Source of the DNA: Spirogloea muscicola
Lineage: Eukaryota > Streptophyta > Zygnematophyceae > Spirogloeales > Spirogloeaceae
NCBI GenBank assembly: GCA_009602725.1
Contig: WELB01000022.1
Location: 269,532-332,626, forward strand
Direction: 5' to 3'
DNA: 63,095 nt
In this document: piece by piece, positions 35,653 to 45,607 of the stretch
Layout: the number at the start of each line of letters is the position of its first letter
Numbering within the stretch: the first letter of the stretch is position 1
The notes under the pieces: model-generated
Database searches by the model: none
The model's input: the letters and a program-made list of their open reading frames with translations, nothing else
Told to the model about the DNA's origin: nothing
Program-made: the position numbers and the translations under genes

Positions 35653-37761
35653 ATGAGCTCCTCGGAGGAGGACCGGGGCCATCGCCGGCGCCGGCACCGC
35701 TCCGCGCAAGACGACGGCCTCGTCAAGCGGCGGAGGGCGAAAGGAGGCGAGGACGCGGCTCCTTCGCAAGAAGAGCAGTCGCCGCCGGCCGCGGCCAGAA
35801 AGCGCAGAAGGGAGCGTGAGAAGACGAGCGATCGATCGGGCAGCGACGGCAGCGGGAGCGGCGGCAGCAGCAGCGGGAGCGAGAGCTCCTCCGAAGGTGC
35901 TGCCTCATGTCGTGGCGCTGCCGCAAGCATCTGCCACATACGTCGCCCCAGGCCTGTCAGTCCGCCAAGCCCAGACTGCTCTAACCACCGCTCCAGCTGT
36001 TGCTTGCTGCCAATTCAAGTCCACAGTAGCTTCATATAAGTGATACTTAGTAATACTGATGGTAAACCCCATGGTCAGATTCTGGCAACTCCAGCCAGTA
36101 CCTGTGCGTCTTGGCAGTTTCAATTTGGACTGCAGACTAGGGATGACTGGGTTGCCGTTTGATCCTGCTGCTCAATTGAAGCTATAAGATTAGTAAGAAT
36201 GCTCAAGTATAGACCTGTGCTGCTACTGCGTTCTTGTGTCACGAAGATGAGAAGCGAAAGAAGCGGAAGAAGGATGAGAGACGACGAAGGAGGAGGGAAG
36301 AGAAGGAGGAGCGCAGAAGGAGTAGGAGCAAAAAGGAGGAGGACAGAAGCAGCGGAAAGAAGGCCAAGAAAGCTGACAAGCACCTTAAGAAGGATAAGGA
36401 AAAGCTACGTCTGCTTGGAGAGGCAAAGAAGTTTCTGCTAGGTGAATGTCCTCAGTGCATTGCATAGCTTTTTGTGAAGCAGAAGGACTTGTGCACAACA
36501 CACATCCTAGGTGTATTGCTTCTTCCTAATATCACGCTTTTCTTGCAGCTGTCATCAAGTTTACAAGAGCTGCTATGTTGCCATTGAGGTGCTCTAGAAT
36601 TGTGGATGGAGGTGCGTAGTAGTGTTATTGAAAGCTGTGGTTGTTCCATGCACTGATATAGTCGCTCTGCCTCCTCCTGCCTGCTCAGAGCATCAAACTG
36701 AGCTTTCATCAAAGCGAGAGCCCAGTCTCCCTTCTGTGGATCCAACAAAGGTATGACTGCTGACCCCAGCTTTTAGTGGCAGCAAAAAGTATGAAGGAGC
36801 CATATTTAGGAATACGTTAGCTGTTGATGGAAGTTGCCCCTTTTCTCTGCACACCTGCAGATTGAGAAAATTGCTGAGGACGACTACTTCCTCAAGAATG
36901 CCGAGTTTTCGACCTGGTTGAAAGAAGGTCGCGGTGTATACTTCTCAGACCTATCCTCGGAGCAGACGCACGACCTTTTTCAAACTTTCACAACTCTCTG
37001 GAACTCTGGCCACCTGCCAGTGAAGCACTATGAAGGCATCGAGAAGGCACCACGTACAGCGCATGCTTGGGCCATCAGAGGCAGAGGAGACAATGGTGCA
37101 CTTGGTAGGCTGATGATCAAGGCTGAATTTCTGCAATTGCAATCAAATGATACTGTACTGCAACCAAAGTTTTACAGTTCTGTCTTGCACTGACCTCCAA
37201 GTGGATATATCAACTTCTCTGCAGATGCTGCTGAGGAGGAAGACGGCAAGTTGGCCCAGAGGGCATTGGATAAACGGGAGAGGAAGATGGTGCAGAAGGA
37301 ACACAATCTGGCCATGGATGAGCTCCTGCCCAAGGCGACAGGAAGGGAAGCCCTGCTTGAGAAGAAAGCCATCCGAAGGGAGCAGTCGCGTGCCAGAGAT
37401 GTGAGTCCAGAGCTCATGCGTGAGAAAGATCTGCTTGGCGGCGGCGATGACTTCAAGGCCAGGTACACTCCTGGACAATCCTGACGTGCCATCTATATGT
37501 CAGCAGGCCAGCTTCTGAATTAGCAAGGTAGAATTGCTATCTCGGTGGTCAGTCATTGAGAGGTCTGCGTGGACCTTTTACCACAGACTGGCACGAGAGA
37601 GGGCATGGCGGGAGAAGAAGGCTTCACAGAAGGTGGAAGCTCTGCAGTCGAAGCAGGCAGATTTTCGAGACAAAGAGTCTGCCAAGATGGACATATTCAA
37701 GAGCATGGTGAATGCAGCCGGAGGAAGGATCGTGATACCAAAGCGAGCAAACCCTGGATGA
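35653..37761 (+). CDS. SCI1-like (style cell-cycle inhibitor 1 family) nuclear protein
   Basis: This family is known from plants as small, highly charged nuclear proteins; SCI1 affects cell proliferation in the tobacco style. Exon 1 (35653-35896) starts MSSSEEDRGHRRRRHRSAQD and ends in a Ser/Gly run. Exon 2 (36247-36441) is almost entirely Lys, Arg and Glu (KRKKRKKDERRRRRREEKEE). A short exon at about 36687-36750 ends SVDPTK. Exon 4 (from 36861) holds the diagnostic block: EDDYFLKNAEFSTWLKEGRG, then VYFSDLSSEQTHDLF, LWNSGHLPVKHYEGI and PRTAHAWAI. An exon from about 37226 to 37460 encodes a Lys/Glu helix ending GGGDDFKA. The last exon (about 37590-37761) carries RLARERAWREKKASQKVEAL and ends in a basic GRIVIPKRANPG-stop. 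The domain order fits the family along its length. The exon 2 join uses GAAG|GTGCTG to CGAAG|AT. Confidence 0.85.
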
Positions 37762-38315
37762 TAGCACAATTTGGGCATAGTCTGTGCAGATTGCAACTTA
37801 TGTTGCAGGCTGAAAGCCATTTGTCCTTGATTGTGCGAGGCAGTGCAGCAAGTGTGTCCCTGCAAGCCTTGCCTCACTTACTCTTGTGACATTCTGAGAT
37901 CAAGGGTTCATGGTGACAGTTCTAGTAGGAGCTGCATAGGCTCTTGCCCAATCCTCCATGACTGTGGTGTTGCTCTTGCTGCATTAAATCTGCACGCTAA
38001 TCTCCATGCCCGTGGATGGTAGGATGTGCCTTGCTGTGAGAGGGCGGCGCAGCCCTTGTGCAGGTCAGAGGCAGGTGGCCTAAGAAGCAGGGAGCTGCTG
38101 GGAGCTTTTCCACTTCTGAAGGCAACTTCGCTGGGCAGGGGTCCCACAAGCCAGACGGTAATGCAAGCCGAATTCTTCAGAATGGCGAGCACCTGTGCCA
38201 CCGGGAGAAGAGCTGGAGCCAGGGCCGCCGTTGTTGAGTATGGTAGTTTGCTGAACCAGCGGTTTGGTGGAGGGGTAACAAGACTCAGCCCAGTAGACCA
38301 TGAAAGGTGCTGCCT
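37762..38315. other. Intergenic stretch, no gene seen
   Basis: It follows the SCI1-like stop codon. Frames on both strands show no recognised motif and no retroelement tail was seen. Confidence 0.45.
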
Positions 38316-38651
38316 CTAAAGAGGGGTGGGCCCCGGGACATCAGACTCATTCTGAATCTGAGGCAACTGCGCCTGCTTCCACGCCTTAGCTATGGTTGCC
38401 TCGTCCTGGGTGCCTGTTGTTGTTAAACTCTTAACCAATGGTGAATCTGCATCTGTATTCGCGAGAGGGGCGCTCTCCTGGTCCTCCGTAGAGGGGCAGA
38501 TGCCCAGCTGGTGCATGGAGTGGGAAAGAGAGAAGCCCAGAAGCGGGGCCTGTTGAATCATAGACAGAGGTGCGACATCAACAATTGCCAGCTCTGAAAG
38601 CTCTGGAAGTGCTGGTAGCTCAGAGTCCTTAGCCCCTTTTGAGGAGCTTAT
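38316..38651 (-). CDS. Unrecognised exon-like frame, acidic/Pro/Ser-rich C-terminus
   Basis: The minus strand is open from about 38651 to a stop at 38316. It encodes a polar segment (SELPALPELSELAIVDVAPL, then QDEATIAKAWKQAQLPQIQN) ending PGPTPL-stop. The composition looks like a coding tail rather than random sequence, but no family was recognised and no upstream exon could be found, because the next sequence on that side is an AT-rich island and retroelement debris. It could be the last exon of a disrupted gene. Confidence 0.3.
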   Translation of the reverse strand: MSSSKGAKDSELPALPELSELAIVDVAPLSMIQQAPLLGFSLSHSMHQLGICPSTEDQESAPLANTDADSPLVKSLTTTGTQDEATIAKAWKQAQLPQIQNESDVPGPTPL

Positions 38652-38724
38652 TTGGTTTGGGCTGGCGTCTCTGGAAGATCAGCAGCTAGTCCATGGGGGG
38701 AAGAAGGCGTGCCGTGGAATGTCA

Positions 38725-38972
38725 GCGCATCATATTTTATTTAGCACTTCTTCTTGATATAAGTATCCACCTCTAGTTCGCAATGTGAGCTGATTAGGAT
38801 TATGGAGTATTATAATTACTCTTCTTCTAATAGGCTCTGGAGCACACGAGCATATTTATTTTATAACAATAGCATTCATCACAAATACACCTAACTTTCC
38901 TCCAAGTTTTTTACTATTCAGTACTGCCAGCACTATTTTGATGTGTTCAAGCCCTTTCAACTATATAAATGT
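38725..38972. other. AT-rich island with a hydrophobic frame, possible organelle-derived insert
   Basis: This segment is clearly more AT-rich than its surroundings. In one plus-strand frame it is open except for TGA at 38755 and 38791, and both fall where tryptophan would fit. From 38794 the frame has no stop to 38970 and is hydrophobic: LGLWSIIITLLLIGSGAHEH, then IYFITIAFITNTPNFPPSFL. The composition and TGA use suggest mitochondrial DNA read with UGA as Trp, but the gene was not recognised. The right edge meets a retroelement tail near 38972. Confidence 0.4.
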
Positions 38973-40040
38973 ACAAGGTCCGAAGGGGCCGAAAAGTGCT
39001 GAAACACACAACTAAACCAAATACCACGAAAGTTAGTCACTTGGTATCCTCTACCAAGAAGCCGCAATTAAAATCTTAGCTGCCAAAAGCAATCCTTGAC
39101 GAAAGCCAGAGGCGGCAGCTAGAGCACGGCCAGCACGCAGATGAGAGGTGTGGGCCAAGGACCGCTCGAGGCAGATTGGACAGGTGCATACGACGTCCTG
39201 TGCGAGCAAGCCAGCGGCGTTGAAGTCAGCTTGCTCGTCCCGCCTGTGGGACACAGCGCGGCGCGCAAGCCGGGTGAAAAAGGTCCAGCTATTGAGGCCC
39301 GAAAGCCCGATGCACATCGATGGCCAGTGGAGCGGGTTTGCCGCATGGTCCACGTACTTTGCCGAGAGCGGCATTTGGTGCTGCATGCCCAGCCTTCGAG
39401 CACCCCGGATTGGAGCGATTGCACCACATCTGTAATGACTACGTCCGCAATGATTCGCGGGACCCAGCCCGGCGTGGTAGCCACCAGGTCGACCCTCCGC
39501 ATATGGAGTCCGTCAGCCCTGAATGGGCATGATGGACGTATTTTCAATGGCCACTGTGTACCCAGCCTCCAGGAATGCCAAAAAGTGCATCCCTGAGGAG
39601 GCCGTGAGCAGCCGTTTGCTGGCCTCACATGCAAAGAGGAGGACATGTGCAGCCTGGTCCAATGAATCCGCTACCCGTTCGCCACATTCAGACTGCAGTA
39701 TTACCAGAAGACAGGGCGAGGGAAGGCCCAGGAGGCGTTGGATGGCCTTGCGAAAATTGTCATCCAGCATCCGAAGGGCGTCGTTCAGTGGAAGAGCCGA
39801 GGGCCAGGCCGCCACGCCAGGTGAGGATGGCGACCGCACTGGGCTGTGAAAAGCCAGACCGAAGAGAATGTAAGACTTGAGGAGGGCGATGGCTGTGATT
39901 GGCCAGCCCAGAGTAAAACAATTGACGAAGTTCGAGGGGCCAGAAAGGCCGTTAGAGCACAGCGACTCAAGTTGCCACTGGGTGCTCAACATCCCCTAGT
40001 GAGCACTGGTCTTTCTGACTTGCGTCTCCTAAGTTGAGTT
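38973..40040 (-). mobile_element. Frameshifted non-LTR retrotransposon C-terminal region
   Basis: Minus-strand frames carry, in order: ALRMLDDNFRKAIQRLLGLP (about 39770-39710); SLDQAAHVLL with the cysteine motif SECGERV; FLEAGYTVAIENTSIMPIQ (to 39530); RRVDLVATTPGWVPRIIADV then VITDVV (about 39510-39425). After shifts comes a C-terminal block ending near 39060. The copy extends further 5' than most others, just upstream of the zinc-binding cysteine pair. Family A-like tails in both orientations flank it, at about 38975 and 39895-39950. At least two frameshifts make it inactive. Confidence 0.65.
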
Positions 40041-40800
40041 TACTGAGGGATTATCCTACTGGGAAAGCTTTCGGAAAGCGCTTTTCGGCCCCTTCAGACC
40101 TTGTCAATTCTTTTAGGGCTTGCTGTTCACAGAGAGAAGGCGCGCGGTACGCATGACACTGAAGAGTGAGGCCAATTCTAGCACTTACAAATGTCCTGTT
40201 ATGGCGTAATGAGCTAGCTACACAGAAACAGCTGATTCCAGCCCTCGCCCACTTTTGGAATTGCTCACTACGTCGGGGGCCCTGCCCACCGACCCCGGAT
40301 GGCAGGCGCCATCCGGGTCCGACGAGGGCGAAGCAGCTTACACGGCCGGGCCTCCTGGCCGAGCGGTGCGAGGCGCGGCCGGATCGATAGCTCCATTCTT
40401 TTGGGCTGGCCTCTCCCAGCCACCAGTTACTCTGGCCGCGCTAGCTCGAAGCAGCTTACACTAACCCCAATTTCACCGCCGGGCGGCAACCCGAGCGGCG
40501 GAACTTGGACGGCTGGGCGAGCCTTCCGGGGTGGCATGAACGTGGCGGCGCCGCACGGCCGCGGGTGCCCGAAGCTTCCGGCCCGTCGAGCAGGCCGGTG
40601 GTGACGTCGGCGGGCGGGGCCGCCCGAGGAGGCCCGCCGAGAGCCCGCGCGGCTAACGAGGGCCGCGTTGCCCTCTTCTCGTCCATTCCAGTCGGCCTGG
40701 CCTTCTTCACAGCCCTCGCCCGCGTCGTTCGTTTCTCTTGGGCGGGCCTCTCACAGTCGTGGCCTTATAGACGGGAAGAGCTACGTCTCCTCCATACTGA
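40040..40800. repeat. Mosaic of retroelement tails
   Basis: Family A tail in element-sense plus at about 40078-40132, directly followed by a family D tail start at 40132-40220. Further family A cores lie at about 40395-40430 and 40690-40765. Between these, 40260-40680 is GC-rich with no recognised protein. Confidence 0.6.
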
Positions 40801-40862
40801 ACAGAGCCTTCTTGCTTTGGTCCTATTACCGGTCACCGCCCAGGCCACTGGAGCTAGGCGCC

Positions 40863-41624
40863 GCGGCGGTCGGGCGGCCATTCGCTGCGGCTACNGCTCC
40901 CGGCGGGCCGGCCGGCGGCCAGCGGCCAGCGGCCAGCACCCAGCGGCAGGGCGAGAAGGCGGCTCCATCCCGGACCGCAGCCAGGCGCACGGAGGCGCGG
41001 CGGCGGCTTGCGAGTCACGAGTGCCCGCTGGCGGAGGAGCGGCCGTCGCAGTGGCGGCGCTTGCCGCTGGCGCATTTAGTGAGGCCGTCCACTCGCCGGC
41101 CTCCCTGCCATGTCTGGAATCCCATGTTAGGGACCTCAGGAGGAGGACACTCATCGCCAGTAGAGGGTACCCGGGTTAGTGCCTCAAGCGATAGGTGCAC
41201 TTGGTTGCGGCTGCCGAGGCAAAGGCAAATCCTGTCCACGAACAAGTCCTTCTTGGACTTCCCTCTGCGTCCGCGCTCCAAGCCCGTAGCAGAGGACCAG
41301 GATGGGGAGGCCGGAGACTCTGTGGAGAACGAGAAGTCAAGGACGAAGCAAGCAATGGCCTTCTTGGCGAGAGCTGTAAGGCAGGCCTGCAAGTTGCCAG
41401 GCTTGCTTACGCGTACGGCCGGCGAGCTGCTGCTCAGCCTCCTTGGATTCGCAGCCGCTGTTGTAGGTATTGTCGTGGCAGCCCTTGGCATCTGCTGTGT
41501 TGGGTTGATCCTCTCCATCTACATGCTCCTCCTAATGATCCTTCAGAAAGTAGGGCTTGCCCCTGCTAGGCTAGAGGAGAAAAAGAGGTCGTTGTGGAGT
41601 AAATTCCACTCCATTGTTGAGTAG
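40863..41624 (+). CDS. Unrecognised small membrane protein with one long hydrophobic hairpin
   Basis: A single open frame runs through 41624 without introns. The N-terminal half is rich in Ala, Arg, Pro and Ser and could be a targeting region. It is followed by an acidic linker (EDQDGEAGDSVENEKSRTKQ), an amphipathic stretch (FLARAVRQACKLPGLL), and about 38 hydrophobic residues with glycines (LLLSLLGFAAAVVGIVVAAL then GICCVGLILSIYMLLLMIL) that could form two close membrane helices. A basic tail ends WSKFHSIVE-stop. No family was recognised. The true start is unknown because of the n at 40895 and the retroelement sequence upstream; an in-frame ATG at 41112 or 41355 is possible. Confidence 0.5.
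   Translation, partial: AAVGRPFAAAXAPGGPAGGQRPAASTQRQGEKAAPSRTAARRTEARRRLASHECPLAEERPSQWRRLPLAHLVRPSTRRPPCHVWNPMLGTSGGGHSSPVEGTRVSASSDRCTWLRLPRQRQILSTNKSFLDFPLRPRSKPVAEDQDGEAGDSVENEKSRTKQAMAFLARAVRQACKLPGLLTRTAGELLLSLLGFAAAVVGIVVAALGICCVGLILSIYMLLLMILQKVGLAPARLEEKKRSLWSKFHSIVE
40895..40895. other. Unknown base in the N-terminal region of the membrane-protein frame (assembly gap)
   Basis: A single n lies in GC-rich sequence; gap length unknown. Confidence 0.9.
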
Positions 41625-42540
41625 ACCCTTGTCGATGCGGTCCTCCAGAAGACATGACATGATGCTTAGAGCGTAAGCTATGGTAGGCTGAAGCGCAGTG
41701 CAATACCAAGGCATGCTGCTTCTTGTGTTCCCTTGCAGTTGCCTTTGTACAATAGTCGGGCTGGAGAGAACTCTCCATATACTTTAGAAGCTTTTACAAA
41801 TGACAGACCTTCCTTACCTTCTTGGATTGAGTGAAGTTGTTTTAGACTGAAAGTGTTGGTGTGTACAGCCCTTGTTGTCCGTTTGTCTTGTAGATTCTAC
41901 GTGAAACATTTTAGCAGCAACCCTTGAGGCTCAAGCTGGTGTTTAGTGGCTTGCTTTCCCAAGCATTTGCTTTCTTTACATATATCCCAATCACCATGGC
42001 TGGACATTGACAGTGGCCTATATTATGCTTGCTTGTTAGCCACCTTGGGCAGGCACAGTATCACAGTATCTACTTCACAAATGGTGACTTCATTTGCAAC
42101 AAGTTGTTTCAGGTTGACTTAGCAGTGAGTGCGGGAAGAGCTTGCAGTGAGAACCATAGCATGTCTGACAGTACCGCAAGTGATGATATGCTTTGGACTT
42201 AGCCCTATGATGTATTGATAAGTACTCTGGTGCCACCCATTTTATAAGCTTGTGCTCTGCAAGATGTTGCTAACTCTTTGGTAATCGGCCCCAAATTGTG
42301 CAATCTGTATCCGTCCTTGGGGCTTTTGGCAGCTCTTAGGACAGACTTCCCTTTCAGCACGCAAAGATATTGCGTGCCTCTGGAGAAGCAAAAAGGCCTT
42401 CTGGGTCTGACTGCTGAGCTGGAATCGAACTCCGGCCCAATTTAAGTACCATTGTCTCCTCCTGCCCGAGGTCATCGCCCTACTGCCTGACAGCTCTGTA
42501 TGTAGACTGAGCATGCAACTGCTGCACAAGGAGCAGGTCT
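41625..42540. other. 3' flank of the membrane-protein gene, no further gene seen
   Basis: It is AT-richer than the coding part and probably includes the 3' UTR. A tRNA-like T-arm string near 42418-42436 (minus) was examined and rejected. Confidence 0.5.
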
Positions 42541-43700
42541 GCGTGGAGCATTCTTCGCTAAGAGGCAGTGGCTGAGAGCTTCCAGCCCAGAAGGAGAGAC
42601 AAGCGAGCAGCCCAAGCAAACGGGTGCTTGCCAGAGCAGAATACCATCAGTATGTCCCGAGAACGGCAACTCCCAGCCATCAGTTTTTGTGAATGTAAAA
42701 TGCTATCCCAAAATGGAAGCAATGGCTGTGAATGGCTAGCCCAAAGAAGAGATGGCCAAGGGGCCAGAAAGCGCAAACCACGCAGAATGTCAATTGGCTA
42801 CTAAGAATGGCCTCTCAGTCAACCTTGTCACTTGTCACATCCGCAAGTTGCTATTGTAGCAACTAAGAGAATCTAGCAGCAGGAAAGTAAACAGCGGCTC
42901 GTCCAAGGGGGCAAGGGCTGCGAAAATTCAGCCCACAAAAGAAGGAACGAGGTCCAGAGGAGGAAGATTCTGCATTGCCGCCTGCTCCACCGAGCATTGC
43001 CCATGTAGGATGAAGCCCTCTACTGGAAGAGTCTTCATTCTGCCCTTAGCCAACTCATTACCCCGTTACCAGGACATTTGTAAAGCTAGAATTGGCCTCT
43101 CTTTCAATTTCATGCGCACCGCGCGCCTTCTCGCTCTTCGTGGAGGATGAAGCGCTGGGACACAGGAGTGAGAGACTTGAGCCGCGCTGCTCAGACTGCG
43201 ACACGTGTAGAGCGCAAGCTCGGGCCCCTTGAGAAAGGCTGAAGAACATCAAGTGTCTCCACGTTCTCCCGCTCCTCTTGACCTTGTGCGAAAAGCAAGC
43301 GCGACCAGATTGACTGGTTGCTGGGAGAAGCCAGCCCAAAAGGAATGGACAAGGTCTGAAGGAGCCGGAGTGCGAAGGACTAAGACATCAGCAAAGAAGA
43401 AGTGGCTCTCCCAATGGGGGCGAGGGCTGTGAGGAGCCAGCCCGAAAAGAATTGACAAGGTTCGAAGGGGCCAAAGTACGAGCTAAGCAGCGACTGCGGG
43501 GCCTGAAGAGGCTATGGCAGAACGGGGGAGGAGAGTTCAGCAAAGGGGACTCTCAGACTGACTAGAGGTTACTGAGAGTCCGCTTGCTGCTGTCTCAGTC
43601 CTTAGCACTCCGGCTCCTTCAGACCTTGTCCATTCCTTTGGGCTGGCCTCTCCCAGCCACAAGTCAATCTGGCCGCGCTTGCTTTCCGACTCTCAGTAAC
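42541..43700. repeat. Retroelement tails, mixed orientations
   Basis: Family A tails on the plus strand (element sense minus) lie at about 42565-42600, 42720-42770, 42905-42960, 43318-43372 and 43425-43475. A family D tail in plus sense lies at about 43055-43135, ending at gcgcaccgcgcgccttctcg. In plus sense at 43568 the bases agaggttactgag read RGY-stop, followed at once by a family A tail to about 43680. This ties the LTRGY ending to family A as well. Confidence 0.65.
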
Positions 43701-43707
43701 CTCCTAG

Positions 43708-44110
43708 TCAGAAGATGCAAGACTGAATAGCTAGCTGGCGGAAAGACGTCGCCCTGACGGAAGCCGGAGGCCGCCGCCAAAGCGCGGCCTGCGCGCAAGT
43801 GAACCGCGAAGGCAAGACCTGTCGATTCTTTTCGGCTGGCGTCTCCCAGCCACCAGTTAATCTGGCCGCGCTTGCTTCGAAGGCAAGGGACCGCTGCAAA
43901 GAGATGGCCAAGCGCATCCGGAAGACTTGACGGAGGGACCCGGCGACGTTGAAGCCGGGCTGCTCGCCCTGCTGCCCGTGGCGGCGGGCCGCTGCACGCC
44001 GCGCAAGGCAGTGAAGCAGGTCAAGCCATTTCGTGCCAAAGGCGCCGTGTACGTCGACGGCGAGTGAGACAAGGACAAACTCGTCTTCTACCGGGTGATC
44101 CACGCGAGGC
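43708..44110 (-). mobile_element. Retroelement C-terminus fragment with an inserted tail
   Basis: The minus strand reads DHPVEDEFVLVSLAVDVHGA, then FGTKWLDLLHCLARRAAARR, then FNVAGSLRQVFRMRLAISLQ. It is interrupted at about 43880-43810 by a family A tail, so one element end appears inserted into another. The remaining C-terminal residues follow on the far side of the insert. Confidence 0.65.
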
Positions 44111-44189
44111 GGACCTTGTGCGACAAGCCCTCGCCCCCCCTTGGAAGAAGTCAGCAGTCACAGGAAGAAGTTTCGTATTTTGGCGCATT

Positions 44190-45120
44190 TAGGCCCTTTC
44201 AGGTCTTCTTCAGTTCTTTAGGCTGGCCTCTCACGGCCTTTGCCTTACATTGGCAGAGCAGTTTTAACTTTGAGAGAGCTACTTCTCTTGAGACCATGAC
44301 CTGCTGGCGCCTCCGGTCGCGCCAGAAGTGGGCCCGTGAAGGCCAGCCAAACGAGAGTGCTGACGATGGGAAGAAAGGGGCTCTTCTAAAGGGACGAGGG
44401 CTGTTGATCTGGCCTCGCTTCCATTTCATGAGCACAGCGCGCCTTCTCCCTTCCCCTCTTAAGGATTTCCCTTTGTTCTTCTTGAGCTCCTGCATGGCAT
44501 AGCGCGCACCACTGTGTCCCGCCGTTTCCAAGGGAAGCAGGCCAGTTCAACGAGGCAGGTTCTCTCGCCCAGGTATATCACATGCGCCTGTCAGTATCGC
44601 TGCAGCGGTCAATAGCACATGCGGTTGCATCTGCGTGCTGGTCGCGCTTTGGCTGCAGCCTCAAAAAATAGACAGAAGACTCGCTACTCGGAGACCAGTT
44701 TCTCTGACCTGCGGCTGCTCAACAGGGGAAATTGAGCACCCAGTGACCACCTGAGTCGTTGTGTGCTTTCGCACTTTTCTGACCATTCTTTTTGGGCTGG
44801 CTTTGCCAGCCCCTCTTCTCTATGGGCGCGCACTTCTCTTTCTGGCCCCTTCGTACTTTGTTTGTTCCTTTGTCTGGGCTGGCCAAACACAGCCATCGCC
44901 CTCTACTGGAATAGTCTTTCTTCTTCGAAAGCGCTGTCTTCTCTTTCCTCTTCATACAATCAGGTGAATGGCTTGCTTTGGCCTTCCCTCTCATTCCATG
45001 CTCATGGCGGGCCTTTGCTCCTCTCCTTTTGCACTAGCTTTTGCCTAAACAGTGTGTAGGCTTAATTTGGCCTCCCTTTCTTTTCAGGCGCACCGCGCGC
45101 CTTCTCTCTTTCGCTTCCCT
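44190..45120 (+). mobile_element. Series of truncated retroelement ends in plus sense
   Basis: Family A tail at about 44190-44260; family D-like stem region at 44415-44455; a C-terminal piece at 44540-44670 (FNEAGSLAQVYHMRLSVSLQ); and a family C tail at about 44755-44850 (ttctttttgggctggctttg then ccagcccctcttctctatgg). A family D variant follows at 45045-45115, ending gcgcaccgcgcgccttctct. All point the same way. Confidence 0.65.
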
Positions 45121-45234
45121 GGTTAGCGGTCGGGCTGGCTCCTTGCGCCATTGCCTTGCGTTGGATGAGCTTTTCCTTTCTTCCTTGCGCCGTCTGCCTG
45201 TCCGTGCGCCCTGCTTGCGCCCTGTCTAGTCTTT

Positions 45235-45385
45235 GGGCATCAATTAGCGACCTCTACGTGCTGACTCGTGGTTACTGAGCGGGTCAGCTTAGCAGCAGGT
45301 GATGTACATCGAAAATGGTGTACATCTGTCTATGTGCTTGTCCTTGACTTAGCCACTCAGGCCCTCCATCACTCGATACACACCT
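45235..45385 (+). mobile_element. Retroelement end, family E, with coding end and tail
   Basis: The plus strand reads SDLYVLTRGY-stop at 45248-45280. A tail follows with gcgggtcagcttagcagcag, then gtgatgtacatcg plus an extra short inverted insert, then cttagccactcaggccctcc (stem GGCC / GGCC). It is the only family E copy in plus sense; the four others are minus. Confidence 0.75.
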
Positions 45386-45607
45386 CATTGCCCTGCTTGC
45401 AGGCCGGGCTCCCCTCCGCCACCGCCGCCGCCATTGCCCGCTTCCGGCGCTCGCGCTAAGATATCCGCCGCTCGAGCGCTCGCTGCGCGCGCGTGACCTT
45501 GCTCGGCCTGGCGGCATCCGAGGCCCGAGCTAGGGCCAGCCACAACCACGACAGCCCGCCCGTAGGGCTGCTGCGCCTGGCCGAGGCCGGCGCTGGTTGT
45601 GACGGCG

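Noticed and set aside
36452-36748. Minus-strand frame with a helical, charged segment (GDWALALMKAQFDALSRQEE)
   Set aside because: It lies across an intron and a short exon of the plus-strand SCI1-like gene and has no splice-consistent neighbours on the minus strand; probably coincidental.
42410-42445. tRNA-like T-arm (ggagttcgattcc on the minus strand)
   Set aside because: The T-stem bases do not pair and no acceptor stem, D-arm or anticodon arm with correct spacing could be found upstream.
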